From Crocinitomicaceae bacterium (lineage in GTDB: Bacteria > Bacteroidota > Bacteroidia > Flavobacteriales_D > Crocinitomicaceae), in contig JAHENC010000002.1 of the NCBI GenBank assembly GCA_024643365.1, positions 207,877 through 271,876 of the forward strand: DNA of 64,000 nucleotides, written 5' to 3'. The notes under the pieces were generated by a model. That model did no database searches and was not told the DNA's origin. It saw only the letters and a list, made by a program, of their open reading frames with translations. Position 1 is the first letter of the stretch. Each line of letters begins with the position of its first letter. Made by a program: the position numbers and the translations under genes. Shown here piece by piece: positions 50,751-59,368 of this stretch.

Positions 50751-51761
50751 ATGATCGAAACAGATATTATTATTATTGGCGCAGGTCCAGTCGGACTTTT
50801 TACCGTATTTGAGGCCGGACTTTTAAAGTTACGTTGTCATTTAATTGATTCATTACCACAAGCAGGTGGGCAATGTTCAGAAATTTATCCAAAGAAACCG
50901 ATTTACGATATCCCTGGATTTCCATCTGTGCTTGCAGGAGAATTAATCGACAATTTAATGGAACAAGCAGCGCCTTTCAAACCGGGATTCACTCTCGGAG
51001 AAGCTGCACTTTCGATTGAAAAAACGGCAGAAGAAAAATTCATTGTCACAACAATTAAAGGAACCAAACACATTGCTCCAATTGTCATGATCGCTGGTGG
51101 ACTTGGTGTTTTCGAACCAAGAAAACCACCTATTGATAACATCGCGGATTACGAAGACAAAGGAGTTGAATACATTATCAAAGATCCAAGCATTTATCAA
51201 GATAAAGAATGTGTCATCGCCGGTGGCGGTGATTCTGCATTGGATTGGTCCATTTATTTAACCGAGCGAAAAATTGCAAAAAAAGTACATTTAGTACATC
51301 GAAGCAGCTCGTTCCGAGGACATTTAGATTCAGTTCAAAAAGTCATTGACATGGCTGGAACAGGTGAAATAAACTTAATTACGGAAGCAGAAGTTACCGG
51401 ACTATCTGGAACAGATAAACTTGAGAATGTTCACGTGACTCATCAGAAAGATGGGGAAATCGTAATCAACGCGGATCATTTCATTCCACTTTTTGGATTA
51501 AAACCTAGTTTAGGTCCAATTGCAGATTGGGGATTGGAAATCGAGAAAAGCGCGATTAAAGTGAATACACTTGACTATTCTACAAATATCCCTGGAATAT
51601 ATGCGATTGGCGATGTGAATACGTATGAGAACAAATTAAAATTGATTCTTTGCGGATTCCATGAAGGAACACTAGCTGTTCAATCCGCTTTTGCACGCAT
51701 TCATCCAGAGAAAAAGAACGTCTTGAAATACACAACCGTTAATGGTGTTCAAGGGTTTTAA
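50751..51761 (+). CDS. Thioredoxin-reductase-like ferredoxin-NADP(+) reductase
   Basis: A 336-residue flavoprotein: FAD site GAGPVGLF (10-17), QAGGQCSEIYPKKPIYDIPGFP, NADPH site AGGGDSALDW and FAD motif YAIGDVN. The CxxC redox pair of thioredoxin reductase is missing between the two dinucleotide domains, and a C-terminal extension is present; both mark the TrxR-like FNR group. It transfers electrons between NADPH and ferredoxin or flavodoxin. It has its own promoter. Confidence 0.93.
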   Translation: MIETDIIIIGAGPVGLFTVFEAGLLKLRCHLIDSLPQAGGQCSEIYPKKPIYDIPGFPSVLAGELIDNLMEQAAPFKPGFTLGEAALSIEKTAEEKFIVTTIKGTKHIAPIVMIAGGLGVFEPRKPPIDNIADYEDKGVEYIIKDPSIYQDKECVIAGGGDSALDWSIYLTERKIAKKVHLVHRSSSFRGHLDSVQKVIDMAGTGEINLITEAEVTGLSGTDKLENVHVTHQKDGEIVINADHFIPLFGLKPSLGPIADWGLEIEKSAIKVNTLDYSTNIPGIYAIGDVNTYENKLKLILCGFHEGTLAVQSAFARIHPEKKNVLKYTTVNGVQGF

Positions 51762-51766
51762 TTGAC

Positions 51767-51797
51767 TTTTGATATTCGATTGAAAGGAGTAACTTTG
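51767..51797 (+). promoter_or_regulatory. Promoter for the sensor kinase (TTTTG-N18-TAACTTTG-5 nt-ATG)
   Basis: TTTTG at 51767-51771, 18-nt spacer, TAACTTTG at 51790-51797, and ATG at 51803. Good -33/-7 spacing; a leaderless or nearly leaderless mRNA is predicted. Confidence 0.6.
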
Positions 51798-51802
51798 TTC
51801 AG

Positions 51803-53143
51803 ATGAATCGCTGGACCGTTAATTCTGTAGTCATACTTGGACTCGTTTCCATTTTTAGTATCCTGCTGGTGCAATTCGTATGGATGCGCAGTACGGTGGA
51901 AATGCAGGCCAAAAACATCGCTATTCAAGAAAAAGAAGACAGCTTAAATTTACGTGAGTTCTCACAGGAAGCACACAGCGCACTAAGAGAGGTTCTCGAA
52001 CAAATTTCTACTAATCATCCCGATCACACCGATTTATACGGAGCTATCAAACAAATCAAAAGCAATCACTTCACCGTTGATTTCAATGAAGAATTACAGC
52101 CTTTTTACCTAGAAACCTTACTTAAAAAGGAATTGTACCATCAAAACATTCACCAAGATTTTGTCTATGGAATTTATGATTGCTTTACCGACTCTATCGT
52201 ACTAGGAAATCTGATTAAATTCACGAAGGATTCCTTGTACGCAGATTCCAAACATGGACTTCTAGGACTAACCCCGAAATCGTTGAATCTCACCAAAGAC
52301 GGACATTATTTCACGGTTTATTTTCCAAATGTAAAACCAAAACCAATCGAGGCAGCTTCCTTTGTTTCTCCGTGGGTTTATCTTGTGATTATCATTCTTT
52401 TCGTTATTGTTTTCTTTGCATTTAGTCTTGGAATTATCATTCGTCAAAAGAAACTTTCTGAAGTAAAAACAGACTTCATAAACAACATGACGCACGAATT
52501 AAAAACACCTATTTCAACCATTAGTCTCTCTAGTGAAATGCTGATGCGAATGGATTTATCTGAAGAAAATCAGGAGAAAATACGAAAATATGCGAGTATC
52601 ATATTTAAGGAAAATAAGCGACTAGAAAACCAAGTTGAGCGCGTCTTGAATGTGGCGAAACTCGATAAAGATCAGGTTGTTTTGGATAAAGAACTTTTCA
52701 ATATAAATGAATTACTTGCCGAAGTAAAAGATAATTTTGAGTTTAATCAAACCGAAATTGGTGGGTTACTCACCATTGATTGTGACGCACAAAACTTTGA
52801 AATACAAGCCGATTCTGTTCACCTCACGAATGTCATATACAACCTTCTCGATAACGCCATTAAATATTGCGAGGGGAAAGCCATGATTCACATTCAAACT
52901 AGGAACGATAAAAATGGACTTTTAATTGAAATTTCAGATAACGGAATCGGAATTAAAAAAGAGAATTTAAAAATGATCTTCGATAAATTCTACCGAGTTC
53001 CAACTGGAAATGTTCATGATGTCAAAGGATTTGGCTTAGGTTTGTTTTATGTAAAACTGATTATCGAGGCACATCAAGGAAAAATCGATGTAAAAAGCAC
53101 CCTTGGAAAAGGAACTACTTTTACCCTTTGGTTACCTTTTTGA
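51803..53143 (+). CDS. Membrane sensor histidine kinase without adjacent regulator
   Basis: A 446-residue kinase: membrane helix 1 (about 8-28), a periplasmic domain of about 160 residues, helix 2 (about 191-213), then HisKA with phospho-acceptor His231 (NNMTHELKTP) and a HATPase domain (VIYNLLDNAIKYC, ISDNGIGI, GFGLGLFYVKLI). No HAMP or PAS domain is evident. Such kinases usually have a response regulator next door; here the downstream neighbour is a convergent secreted protein overlapping by 12 nt, so this one is an orphan in the window. Confidence 0.93.
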   Translation: MNRWTVNSVVILGLVSIFSILLVQFVWMRSTVEMQAKNIAIQEKEDSLNLREFSQEAHSALREVLEQISTNHPDHTDLYGAIKQIKSNHFTVDFNEELQPFYLETLLKKELYHQNIHQDFVYGIYDCFTDSIVLGNLIKFTKDSLYADSKHGLLGLTPKSLNLTKDGHYFTVYFPNVKPKPIEAASFVSPWVYLVIIILFVIVFFAFSLGIIIRQKKLSEVKTDFINNMTHELKTPISTISLSSEMLMRMDLSEENQEKIRKYASIIFKENKRLENQVERVLNVAKLDKDQVVLDKELFNINELLAEVKDNFEFNQTEIGGLLTIDCDAQNFEIQADSVHLTNVIYNLLDNAIKYCEGKAMIHIQTRNDKNGLLIEISDNGIGIKKENLKMIFDKFYRVPTGNVHDVKGFGLGLFYVKLIIEAHQGKIDVKSTLGKGTTFTLWLPF

Positions 53144-53533
53144 TTTTTTAACACGTATCAAAGGAACATCAGGCTGAGGGAATATCCCTTTTCGCAAGAC
53201 TGTTTTTTTTGCAGTATTTAAAATAATACGTTCCTCGATTCCCGAATTTTCACGCGGAAAAATCATTATAATTTCATTTGGACTAGTTGATTTTTGCGCA
53301 GTATAGAGCCCAGAAATCCGACTGCTTCCAATAGTTATATACAAACTATCCTTCTTCACATTTATGTCAATTTGCATGGGCGAGATTTCTACGATTTCTT
53401 GTCCAAGCATCGCACTATATTTAGGGATTTCTCCATGGTAACTTTTGCAATATTTTCGTTTCACACGAACAGTTTGTGTGGCAGCATCGTCCACGAAAAG
53501 ACCAATAAACACAAAAGCGAAGAACCATTTCAT
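53132..53533 (-). CDS. Hypothetical small secreted protein
   Basis: A 133-residue protein with a signal peptide (MKWFFAFVFIGLFVDDAATQT). The mature part is basic and beta-rich (YITIGSSRISGLYTAQ, ERIILNTAKKTVLRKG) and ends in a basic KKSKR. I do not recognise a family. The signal peptide and the plausible start argue for a real gene. It overlaps the sensor kinase tail to tail by 12 nt. Confidence 0.65.
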   Translation of the reverse strand: MKWFFAFVFIGLFVDDAATQTVRVKRKYCKSYHGEIPKYSAMLGQEIVEISPMQIDINVKKDSLYITIGSSRISGLYTAQKSTSPNEIIMIFPRENSGIEERIILNTAKKTVLRKGIFPQPDVPLIRVKKSKR

Positions 53534-53649
53534 ACACGAAAATAAACAATTTCATTTGATTGTAAGCACATCAAAATCTGATGGAATTGAAGCAATGTTA
53601 CACGTCAAAAGTAAAATTTTGGCTATTTTAGCGCTAATCTTCAGCTCAC

Positions 53650-54444
53650 ATGAAACAATACCACGATTTACTTCAGCACATTCTTGATCACGGCGTTAAA
53701 AAAGAGGACCGAACAGGGACTGGAACAATCTCTGTATTTGGCTACCAGATGCGCTATAACTTACAAGAGGGTTTCCCTTGTTTGACGACAAAAAAGTTGC
53801 ATTTACGCTCCATTATTCATGAATTATTGTGGTTTCTAAAAGGCGACACGAATATTCAATACCTAAAAGATAACAATGTTTCTATTTGGGATGAATGGGC
53901 TGATGAAGATGGGAATTTAGGTCCAGTTTATGGCTCTCAATGGAGAAGTTGGCCTGCAGCAGATGGACGCCACATCGATCAAATCACCCAAGTTATAGAT
54001 CAAATAAAAAACAATCCGGATTCAAGAAGGATCATTGTTTCCGCTTGGAATGTTGGGGAAGTAGATAAAATGGCTTTGCCACCATGTCATGCCTTTTTTC
54101 AGTTCTATGTCGCTGACGGAAAATTAAGTTGTCAATTGTATCAACGAAGTGCGGATACATTTTTAGGAGTTCCTTTTAACATTGCTTCTTATGCCTTGTT
54201 GACCATGATGATGGCACAGGTATGCGGATTACAGGCTGGTGACTTCGTTCATACCTTAGGTGACGCGCATTTGTACTCAAATCACATCGAGCAAGCGCAC
54301 TTGCAATTGTCACGTGAATTCAGAACTTTGCCAACCATGAAAATAAATCCGGAAGTAAAAAGTTTATTTGACTTCACCTACGACGATTTCGAATTGTGTA
54401 ATTACGATCCGCATCCACATATTAAAGCAGCAGTAGCCATCTAA
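53650..54444 (+). CDS. thyA: Thymidylate synthase
   Basis: A 264-residue ThyA, the same length as the E. coli enzyme, with catalytic Cys146 in [30 protein letters not shown] and the C-terminal [12 protein letters not shown]. It methylates dUMP using methylene-THF, leaving dihydrofolate, which the next gene product recycles. Its stop overlaps the folA start (TAATG), so the two are translationally coupled. Confidence 0.98.
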   Translation: MKQYHDLLQHILDHGVKKEDRTGTGTISVFGYQMRYNLQEGFPCLTTKKLHLRSIIHELLWFLKGDTNIQYLKDNNVSIWDEWADEDGNLGPVYGSQWRSWPAADGRHIDQITQVIDQIKNNPDSRRIIVSAWNVGEVDKMALPPCHAFFQFYVADGKLSCQLYQRSADTFLGVPFNIASYALLTMMMAQVCGLQAGDFVHTLGDAHLYSNHIEQAHLQLSREFRTLPTMKINPEVKSLFDFTYDDFELCNYDPHPHIKAAVAI

Positions 54445-54953
54445 TGAAAACTGCACTCATAGTTGCCATGGACTCCGATAGAGGAATTGGGAAGAATAAT
54501 GATCTCATGTGGCACTTACCAAAAGACATGAAGTTCTTTAAAGATACCACGCAAGGACAAATTGTTGTGATGGGTAGAAAGAACTATGATAGTATTCCCG
54601 AAAAGTATCGTCCACTCCCAAACCGTTTGAATGTGGTATTAACACGAAACGAAAACTTTGATGCACCTAATTGTTTAGTGTTTCATTCATTGGAGGAATG
54701 TCTTGCGCACTTCAAAGGAGAAACTGAACGTATTGTTTTCATCATTGGTGGAGGGGAAATATACCGTATGGCTTTAGATTCAGGTATCCTAGACGAAATG
54801 TACATTACACATGTTCAAGAACGCTACGACGCAGAAACGTTTTTTCCAAACTTTGAAGAAGTAGAATGGGAAAGTCAGATTCTTTTTGACCAGGATAAAG
54901 ATGCACAACATGAAGCAGCATTTACCGTAAAGAAATACACGCGTAAAGCTTAA
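54444..54953 (+). CDS. folA: Dihydrofolate reductase
   Basis: A 169-residue DHFR: IVAMDSDRGIGKNNDLMWHLPKDMKFFKDTT with the substrate-binding Asp, GRKNYDSIPEKYRPLPNR, and FIIGGGEIYRMAL. It regenerates THF from the dihydrofolate made by ThyA, encoded directly upstream with a one-nt overlap. Its stop shares TTAA with the convergent rsmE gene. Confidence 0.97.
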   Translation: MKTALIVAMDSDRGIGKNNDLMWHLPKDMKFFKDTTQGQIVVMGRKNYDSIPEKYRPLPNRLNVVLTRNENFDAPNCLVFHSLEECLAHFKGETERIVFIIGGGEIYRMALDSGILDEMYITHVQERYDAETFFPNFEEVEWESQILFDQDKDAQHEAAFTVKKYTRKA

Positions 54954-55633
54954 ATCAAGCTTAATTTCATTACCGAAATTAGCGCCGCCGTTTCCGTTCT
55001 GAGCCTATAATCACTGAGACTTACAGCTTGATATCCATTCTGCAAAGCGATGCTCACCTCGTTTTCTGAAAAATCTCCTTCTGGACCTATTAAAAATACC
55101 TTTGATTCAGAAATGGCCGCTAAAGCAAGCTTCGTTGCTGGATAGCAATGTCCGATGTATCCATCCGGATGCTCTTCAACAAACGACTTAAATGGCGTTA
55201 ATTCCGAGATTTCTGGTAAATAATAGCGTTTGGATTGTTTCATCGCGGAGATAGCAATTTTCTCCAAGCGATCTAATTTCAATTGTCCGCGTTCATTATG
55301 ATCACATTTCAGAAAGGACAGTTTATTCAATCCTATTTCGGTTGCTTTCTCCACAAGCCATTCCATGCGATCCATGTTTTTGGTAGGCGCCAAAGCTAAA
55401 TGAATGTCCTGACTAGCAGGTGCATAAAATTCAGAACTGAGAATCCGTAATCTGCATTTTTTAGGATGATCGTCATCGATTTCAGCAATAGCAGAAAGTC
55501 CTTTCCCATTTAGTAATTCAACTTTTGAACCTTGCTTCAAGCGAAGAACACGTACACAATGTTTGGATTCTTCCTCCGTGAGTGTATACTCATGGCAACT
55601 ATTCGTGATTTCTGGTGCGTAGAATAAATGCAT
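54950..55633 (-). CDS. rsmE: 16S rRNA m3U1498 methyltransferase RsmE
   Basis: A 227-residue SPOUT methyltransferase. Seen: EESKHCVRVLRLKQGSKVELLNGKG near the N terminus, KNMDRMEWLVEKATEIG, and the SAM-binding knot LIGPEGDFSENEV with LRTETAAL. It methylates U1498 in the decoding centre of 16S rRNA. Its ATG overlaps the holA stop by one nt, as the last gene of a pepT-holA-rsmE chain. Confidence 0.96.
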   Translation of the reverse strand: MHLFYAPEITNSCHEYTLTEEESKHCVRVLRLKQGSKVELLNGKGLSAIAEIDDDHPKKCRLRILSSEFYAPASQDIHLALAPTKNMDRMEWLVEKATEIGLNKLSFLKCDHNERGQLKLDRLEKIAISAMKQSKRYYLPEISELTPFKSFVEEHPDGYIGHCYPATKLALAAISESKVFLIGPEGDFSENEVSIALQNGYQAVSLSDYRLRTETAALISVMKLSLI

Positions 55634-56631
55634 TAATGAAGGATTTGATAGGTCAATTCTTTTAATAATTCGCCTTGACTCATACTTGAATTACCAACAC
55701 CTTTCGCTTTCAGGTCGAAGCGGTGTAATAATTCAATCGCTGCTGCAATTTTCCTTGGGTCATATTGATTTTTTGCCTGAATTAATTCTCCTGCAACAAA
55801 TGGATGTACCCCTATCGTTTGAGCGACAGCTTCCCTCGATTTATTCGGCAAGAAATGAATTCGCATGATTTGGGAGAAAAACTTGAACAAATTTGAAATG
55901 ATCACAGTTAAATCCGCGGCTTTTGGATTGTACTCAAAATACTGAATGATTTTAAACGCTTTTTCTGTGTTCCGTGCAGAAATTGCATTAACAAATTCAA
56001 ATACATTGTAATCCTTTGAAATACCGATGTTTAATTCGATGTGCGTTTCATCAATCGTCGTCCCAACGGGTAGAAGAATTGCTAATTTTTCCAACTCCTT
56101 GACAATTCGACCTAAATCTGTTCCTAAAAACTCGGCTAATAGCATACTCGCCTTGGAATTTATTCCAAATCCCGTAGACTTGACGTACTGTTGTATCCAA
56201 TCGGCTAATTGATATTCTCTGACTTTATCTGATTTGAAAACAGTTCCGTTTTTTGCAAAAGACTTGAGTACTTTTTTACGCGCATCGAAGGTTTTGTACT
56301 TATAGCAAATCACAAAAATTGTTGTGTCGGAAGGATGTTCAGCGTATTGCTCTAAGCCATCCATGTTTTTGAAATCCTGCGCTTCCTTGAGTACCACAAG
56401 ACGCTTATCAGACATCATTGGATAAGCTTTCAATTCGCTAATTAAAGATAAAAGTTCAGCGTCCTTTCCGTAGAGTATCGTTTGATTAAAATCTCTTTCA
56501 TGTTCCTCCATGGCATGTTCCATGATGGCATCGGATAGCAAGTCTATAAAGTATGCCTCTTCCCCATGTAGGAAGTACATTTTCTCAAACTTTTTATTTT
56601 TGATATCCTTAAGGAGGAGTTTATGATCCAT
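55633..56631 (-). CDS. holA: DNA polymerase III subunit delta
   Basis: A 332-residue HolA: FLHGEEAYFIDLLSDAI (22-38), TILYGKDAELLSLISELKAYPMMSDKRLVVLKEAQDF, and a helical C-terminal domain (ELEKLAILLP, FEFVNAISARNTEKAF). Delta is the clamp-loader arm that opens the beta sliding clamp. It overlaps both neighbours by a single nt (TAATG on each side), so translation of the three genes is linked. Confidence 0.94.
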   Translation of the reverse strand: MDHKLLLKDIKNKKFEKMYFLHGEEAYFIDLLSDAIMEHAMEEHERDFNQTILYGKDAELLSLISELKAYPMMSDKRLVVLKEAQDFKNMDGLEQYAEHPSDTTIFVICYKYKTFDARKKVLKSFAKNGTVFKSDKVREYQLADWIQQYVKSTGFGINSKASMLLAEFLGTDLGRIVKELEKLAILLPVGTTIDETHIELNIGISKDYNVFEFVNAISARNTEKAFKIIQYFEYNPKAADLTVIISNLFKFFSQIMRIHFLPNKSREAVAQTIGVHPFVAGELIQAKNQYDPRKIAAAIELLHRFDLKAKGVGNSSMSQGELLKELTYQILH

Positions 56632-57875
56632 TACTGATGTTTTTCCCAGATTTGACTCAATTCAACAAGCGTGTCAACGGCTTTTTGCATGTCTTGAACG
56701 CTTACATACTCATGACGGGAATGAATCGCCATTTCTCCAGTAAAGATGTTTGGACAAGGCAATCCCATAAAAGACAATCTCGAACCATCTGTTCCACCGC
56801 GAATAATTGCGCGATTTGGCTCAATTCCTGCTTTTTTCATTGCTTCCACTGCATAATCCGTAACAAAAGGTAAGTCTTGAAGGATTTCCTTCATATTTCT
56901 ATACTGTTCAAATACATCAAAATCGATATAAGAACCTGGATGTGCTGCAACAACCGAATCTGCCATCTCTTTCAAGCGTCGTTCATAGACCGCCAATTTA
57001 GATGTGTCGTGATCACGAATAATGAATTGAACAGTTGTGGATTCTAGTCCACCTTCGATAGAAACTGGATGAACAAACCCCTCGCGACCAGAAGTTGTCT
57101 CTGGAGACCAAGAGTCCTTAGGTAAAGCGTCAATAAGTGAAGCTGCTAATTTCATGGAATGCACCATTTTATTTTTTGCATATCCTGGATGCGCACTGAC
57201 GCCATGAAAAGTGATTTTCACCGCATCGGCAGAAAACGTTTCGTCTTCAATATCTCCCAATGGACCACCGTCCAATGTATAACCATAGTCTGCATTTAGT
57301 TTATTCATATCTAAGCGCTCCACTCCTCTACCAACTTCTTCATCTGGAGTGAATAGAATACGAATTGGACCATGTTTTACTTGCGGATTTTGTTGGATGA
57401 ATTGAGCGAAGTCCATGATTATCGCAATTCCAGCTTTGTCGTCTGCGCCCAAGAGTGTTAATCCACTCGCTGTAATAAGATCATCTCCAATTTTTGAGGC
57501 GAGGTAACGGTGTTTCTCTGTGGTAATGACTTGCGTTGTATCATCCGGAAGAACAATAGGGTCACCGGTATATTTTCGATGTACAATAGGCTTGACGTTT
57601 GTTCCGCTGCAATCTGGAGCAGTATCCATGTGTGAGCAAAAACAAATTGTAGGCAAATCAATACGGTCTGAATTTGATGGGAGTGTAGCAAAAACATATC
57701 CCCATTCATCCATTTCCGCATCAACCACACCTAAATGCTGCAATTCATCGACAAGAATCCTGCCTAAATCCTTTTGTTTTTCAGAGGAAGGGAAACTTGT
57801 TGAGTTTGGATCGGCAGTAGTATCAATTTGAACATAGCGTAAAAAACGCTCTTCAACGGAGTATGTGTAGGACAT
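56631..57875 (-). CDS. pepT: Peptidase T (tripeptidase)
   Basis: A 414-residue M20-family PepT. Zinc and catalytic motifs are FCSHMDTAPDCSG, TLLGADDKAGIAI and FTPDEEVGRGVER, with the dimerisation insert HGVSAHPGYAKNKMV and a C-terminal His in AIHSRHEYV. It removes N-terminal residues from tripeptides in the cytoplasm. First gene of the chain with holA and rsmE; a -7 box lies just upstream. Confidence 0.96.
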   Translation of the reverse strand: MSYTYSVEERFLRYVQIDTTADPNSTSFPSSEKQKDLGRILVDELQHLGVVDAEMDEWGYVFATLPSNSDRIDLPTICFCSHMDTAPDCSGTNVKPIVHRKYTGDPIVLPDDTTQVITTEKHRYLASKIGDDLITASGLTLLGADDKAGIAIIMDFAQFIQQNPQVKHGPIRILFTPDEEVGRGVERLDMNKLNADYGYTLDGGPLGDIEDETFSADAVKITFHGVSAHPGYAKNKMVHSMKLAASLIDALPKDSWSPETTSGREGFVHPVSIEGGLESTTVQFIIRDHDTSKLAVYERRLKEMADSVVAAHPGSYIDFDVFEQYRNMKEILQDLPFVTDYAVEAMKKAGIEPNRAIIRGGTDGSRLSFMGLPCPNIFTGEMAIHSRHEYVSVQDMQKAVDTLVELSQIWEKHQ

Positions 57876-57888
57876 ATTTACTTTTATC

Positions 57889-57896
57889 CAAAAATA
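57889..57896 (-). promoter_or_regulatory. pepT operon -7 box
   Basis: Minus-strand TATTTTTG 13 nt before the pepT ATG; -33 not evident. Confidence 0.4.
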
Positions 57897-57923
57897 GCAA
57901 GAATCGCTAAAATATAGGATAGC

Positions 57924-58799
57924 TTAGGAAACTAATTCTCTCAATGTTTTCAACTCTTCTACCTTTTCAATATTGCCAACTTGTTGAAAGGATGAGATTA
58001 AATTAGTGAGCATTCGTTTGATGACAGACGTATTCGAGCAAGGCTCAAAATACTCTCTGTGATGATTTAAATTTAATCCATTTAGAAAATCCTTGATTTC
58101 ATTTGTATCAAAAATACTTCCTTTGGAAAATGCGTTGATGTAAAAAAGGACCCCGAATTCATTTTGTTGATTAATCGCAAAACTAGAATATTTGGCATCC
58201 ATATAAGCTAAAACGAAGTGATTCGGTAAGTTGACTCCGTAAATGGGTAAATCCAACGATTGTGCAATGATGCTATAAATCAAACAAAGACTCAACGGAT
58301 TTCCTTTTTTAGACTCGAGTACTGTATTAATGTATGAATTGACCGATGAATGGAAATTCTTGTTATCACCATGAAAATGATGCAAGCCAAAAAAGACTCT
58401 ATTAAATATTTTCACTTGTTCAAACGCTGTTTGATTGTCATTTAACTCCAACCAAATGTCCCGCCGTATCATTTGCAAGGACTCATGAATTTTAGGTTCG
58501 TCCAAACCTGGGTATTGATACTTCGCAACGATAATTGCGCCTTGCAGCAAGTCCTTTTCTGTCGATTGAACCCATGCCGTCAGTTTGGATTTCACTTCTT
58601 CAAATTGAATATCGTGAATGATTGATTCAATTCTATTCTGAAAAAGCAAACCGTAATAATCCGTCTCCCAAGAATTTTCCAAATAAGGAATTGCTTCGGA
58701 ACCAATTTTAACTAACTGGTCTCGCACATGTTCAAATACCGACTCATCAGGATCATCGATGAGTTGTACTAAAGCTTGAATAGACGAAGTGACATGCAT
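57924..58799 (-). CDS. Transglutaminase-like (SirB1-type) protein
   Basis: About 291 residues from the ATG at 58799. An N-terminal helical part (LIDDPDESVFEHVRDQLVKIGSEAIPYLE, reminiscent of a HEAT repeat) is followed by a SirB1/transglutaminase-like core with Cys in GNPLSLCLIYSII and His in PNHFVLAY. These proteins are mostly uncharacterised and need not be active enzymes. A TTG at 58859 would add 20 residues of unlike composition. It lies upstream of pepT on the same strand, about 50 nt away. Confidence 0.83.
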   Translation of the reverse strand: MHVTSSIQALVQLIDDPDESVFEHVRDQLVKIGSEAIPYLENSWETDYYGLLFQNRIESIIHDIQFEEVKSKLTAWVQSTEKDLLQGAIIVAKYQYPGLDEPKIHESLQMIRRDIWLELNDNQTAFEQVKIFNRVFFGLHHFHGDNKNFHSSVNSYINTVLESKKGNPLSLCLIYSIIAQSLDLPIYGVNLPNHFVLAYMDAKYSSFAINQQNEFGVLFYINAFSKGSIFDTNEIKDFLNGLNLNHHREYFEPCSNTSVIKRMLTNLISSFQQVGNIEKVEELKTLRELVS

Positions 58800-58926
58800 A
58801 CGTTGGCAAATATATTCCGTAGTTGCTTGTCGAAATTCACCAATCCAGATCTTTATCAAAGTATAAATGTTAATTTTTATGAAACCAATTCATAAAATAC
58901 CCGTTAGAACTACACAATTACTGAAT

Positions 58927-58934
58927 TAACTTTG
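58927..58934 (+). promoter_or_regulatory. -7 box just upstream of an intrinsic terminator
   Basis: TAACTTTG on the plus strand in the gap before the lipoprotein at 59000; the terminator begins 15 nt later. Confidence 0.45.
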
Positions 58935-58949
58935 CTACAGGTTGATTTT

Positions 58950-58979
58950 AAAGAGGCTCTTAATGGGCCTCTTTTTTTT
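58950..58979 (+). terminator. Terminator in the leader of the lipoprotein gene
   Basis: Stem AAAGAGGC/GCCTCTTT with a 9-nt loop and a T tract of about eight. No plus-strand gene ends upstream, so it may attenuate the gene at 59000. Confidence 0.75.
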
Positions 58980-58999
58980 ATATTTGTTAAAAGTCAAGC

Positions 59000-59368
59000 A
59001 TGAAAATCACCTTGTTTTCACTCCTTATATTTCTCACAGGTATTTCTTGTCAGAATAATCCGTGCAAAATGACTGCGGATGAATTTTCAGTAAAAGGATC
59101 TTATTTAGGCAAGGTTCATCTCTCCAAGAAGGAAGCTTGTCCGATTTACATAACCATTGAAGGTGTTTTTAGTAAATCAACTATTGTGGATTTTCACACG
59201 ATATATCCTGTCAATCTAGAAAGCGTATTTAAAAAGGATGGACTCTATATACGATTTAACTACACCACAAGTCGAGCGATGAGTCCTGAGGGATGTATGA
59301 CAGATGGCGTTGTAAGTCTAGAAAATGTCGAAAAATCGAAAGTTACGGAAGGAACTAAATTCCAGTGA
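59000..59368 (+). CDS. Hypothetical small lipoprotein
   Basis: A 122-residue protein with lipoprotein signal MKITLFSLLIFLTGISCQ (lipobox GISC). The mature part holds four Cys in total (SCQNNPCK, KEACPIY, EGCMTDG), possibly two disulfides after the lipid Cys is taken out of the count, and is beta-rich. I do not recognise a family. A promoter-terminator pair sits immediately upstream. It overlaps the ureohydrolase gene tail to tail by 14 nt. Confidence 0.7.
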   Translation: MKITLFSLLIFLTGISCQNNPCKMTADEFSVKGSYLGKVHLSKKEACPIYITIEGVFSKSTIVDFHTIYPVNLESVFKKDGLYIRFNYTTSRAMSPEGCMTDGVVSLENVEKSKVTEGTKFQ

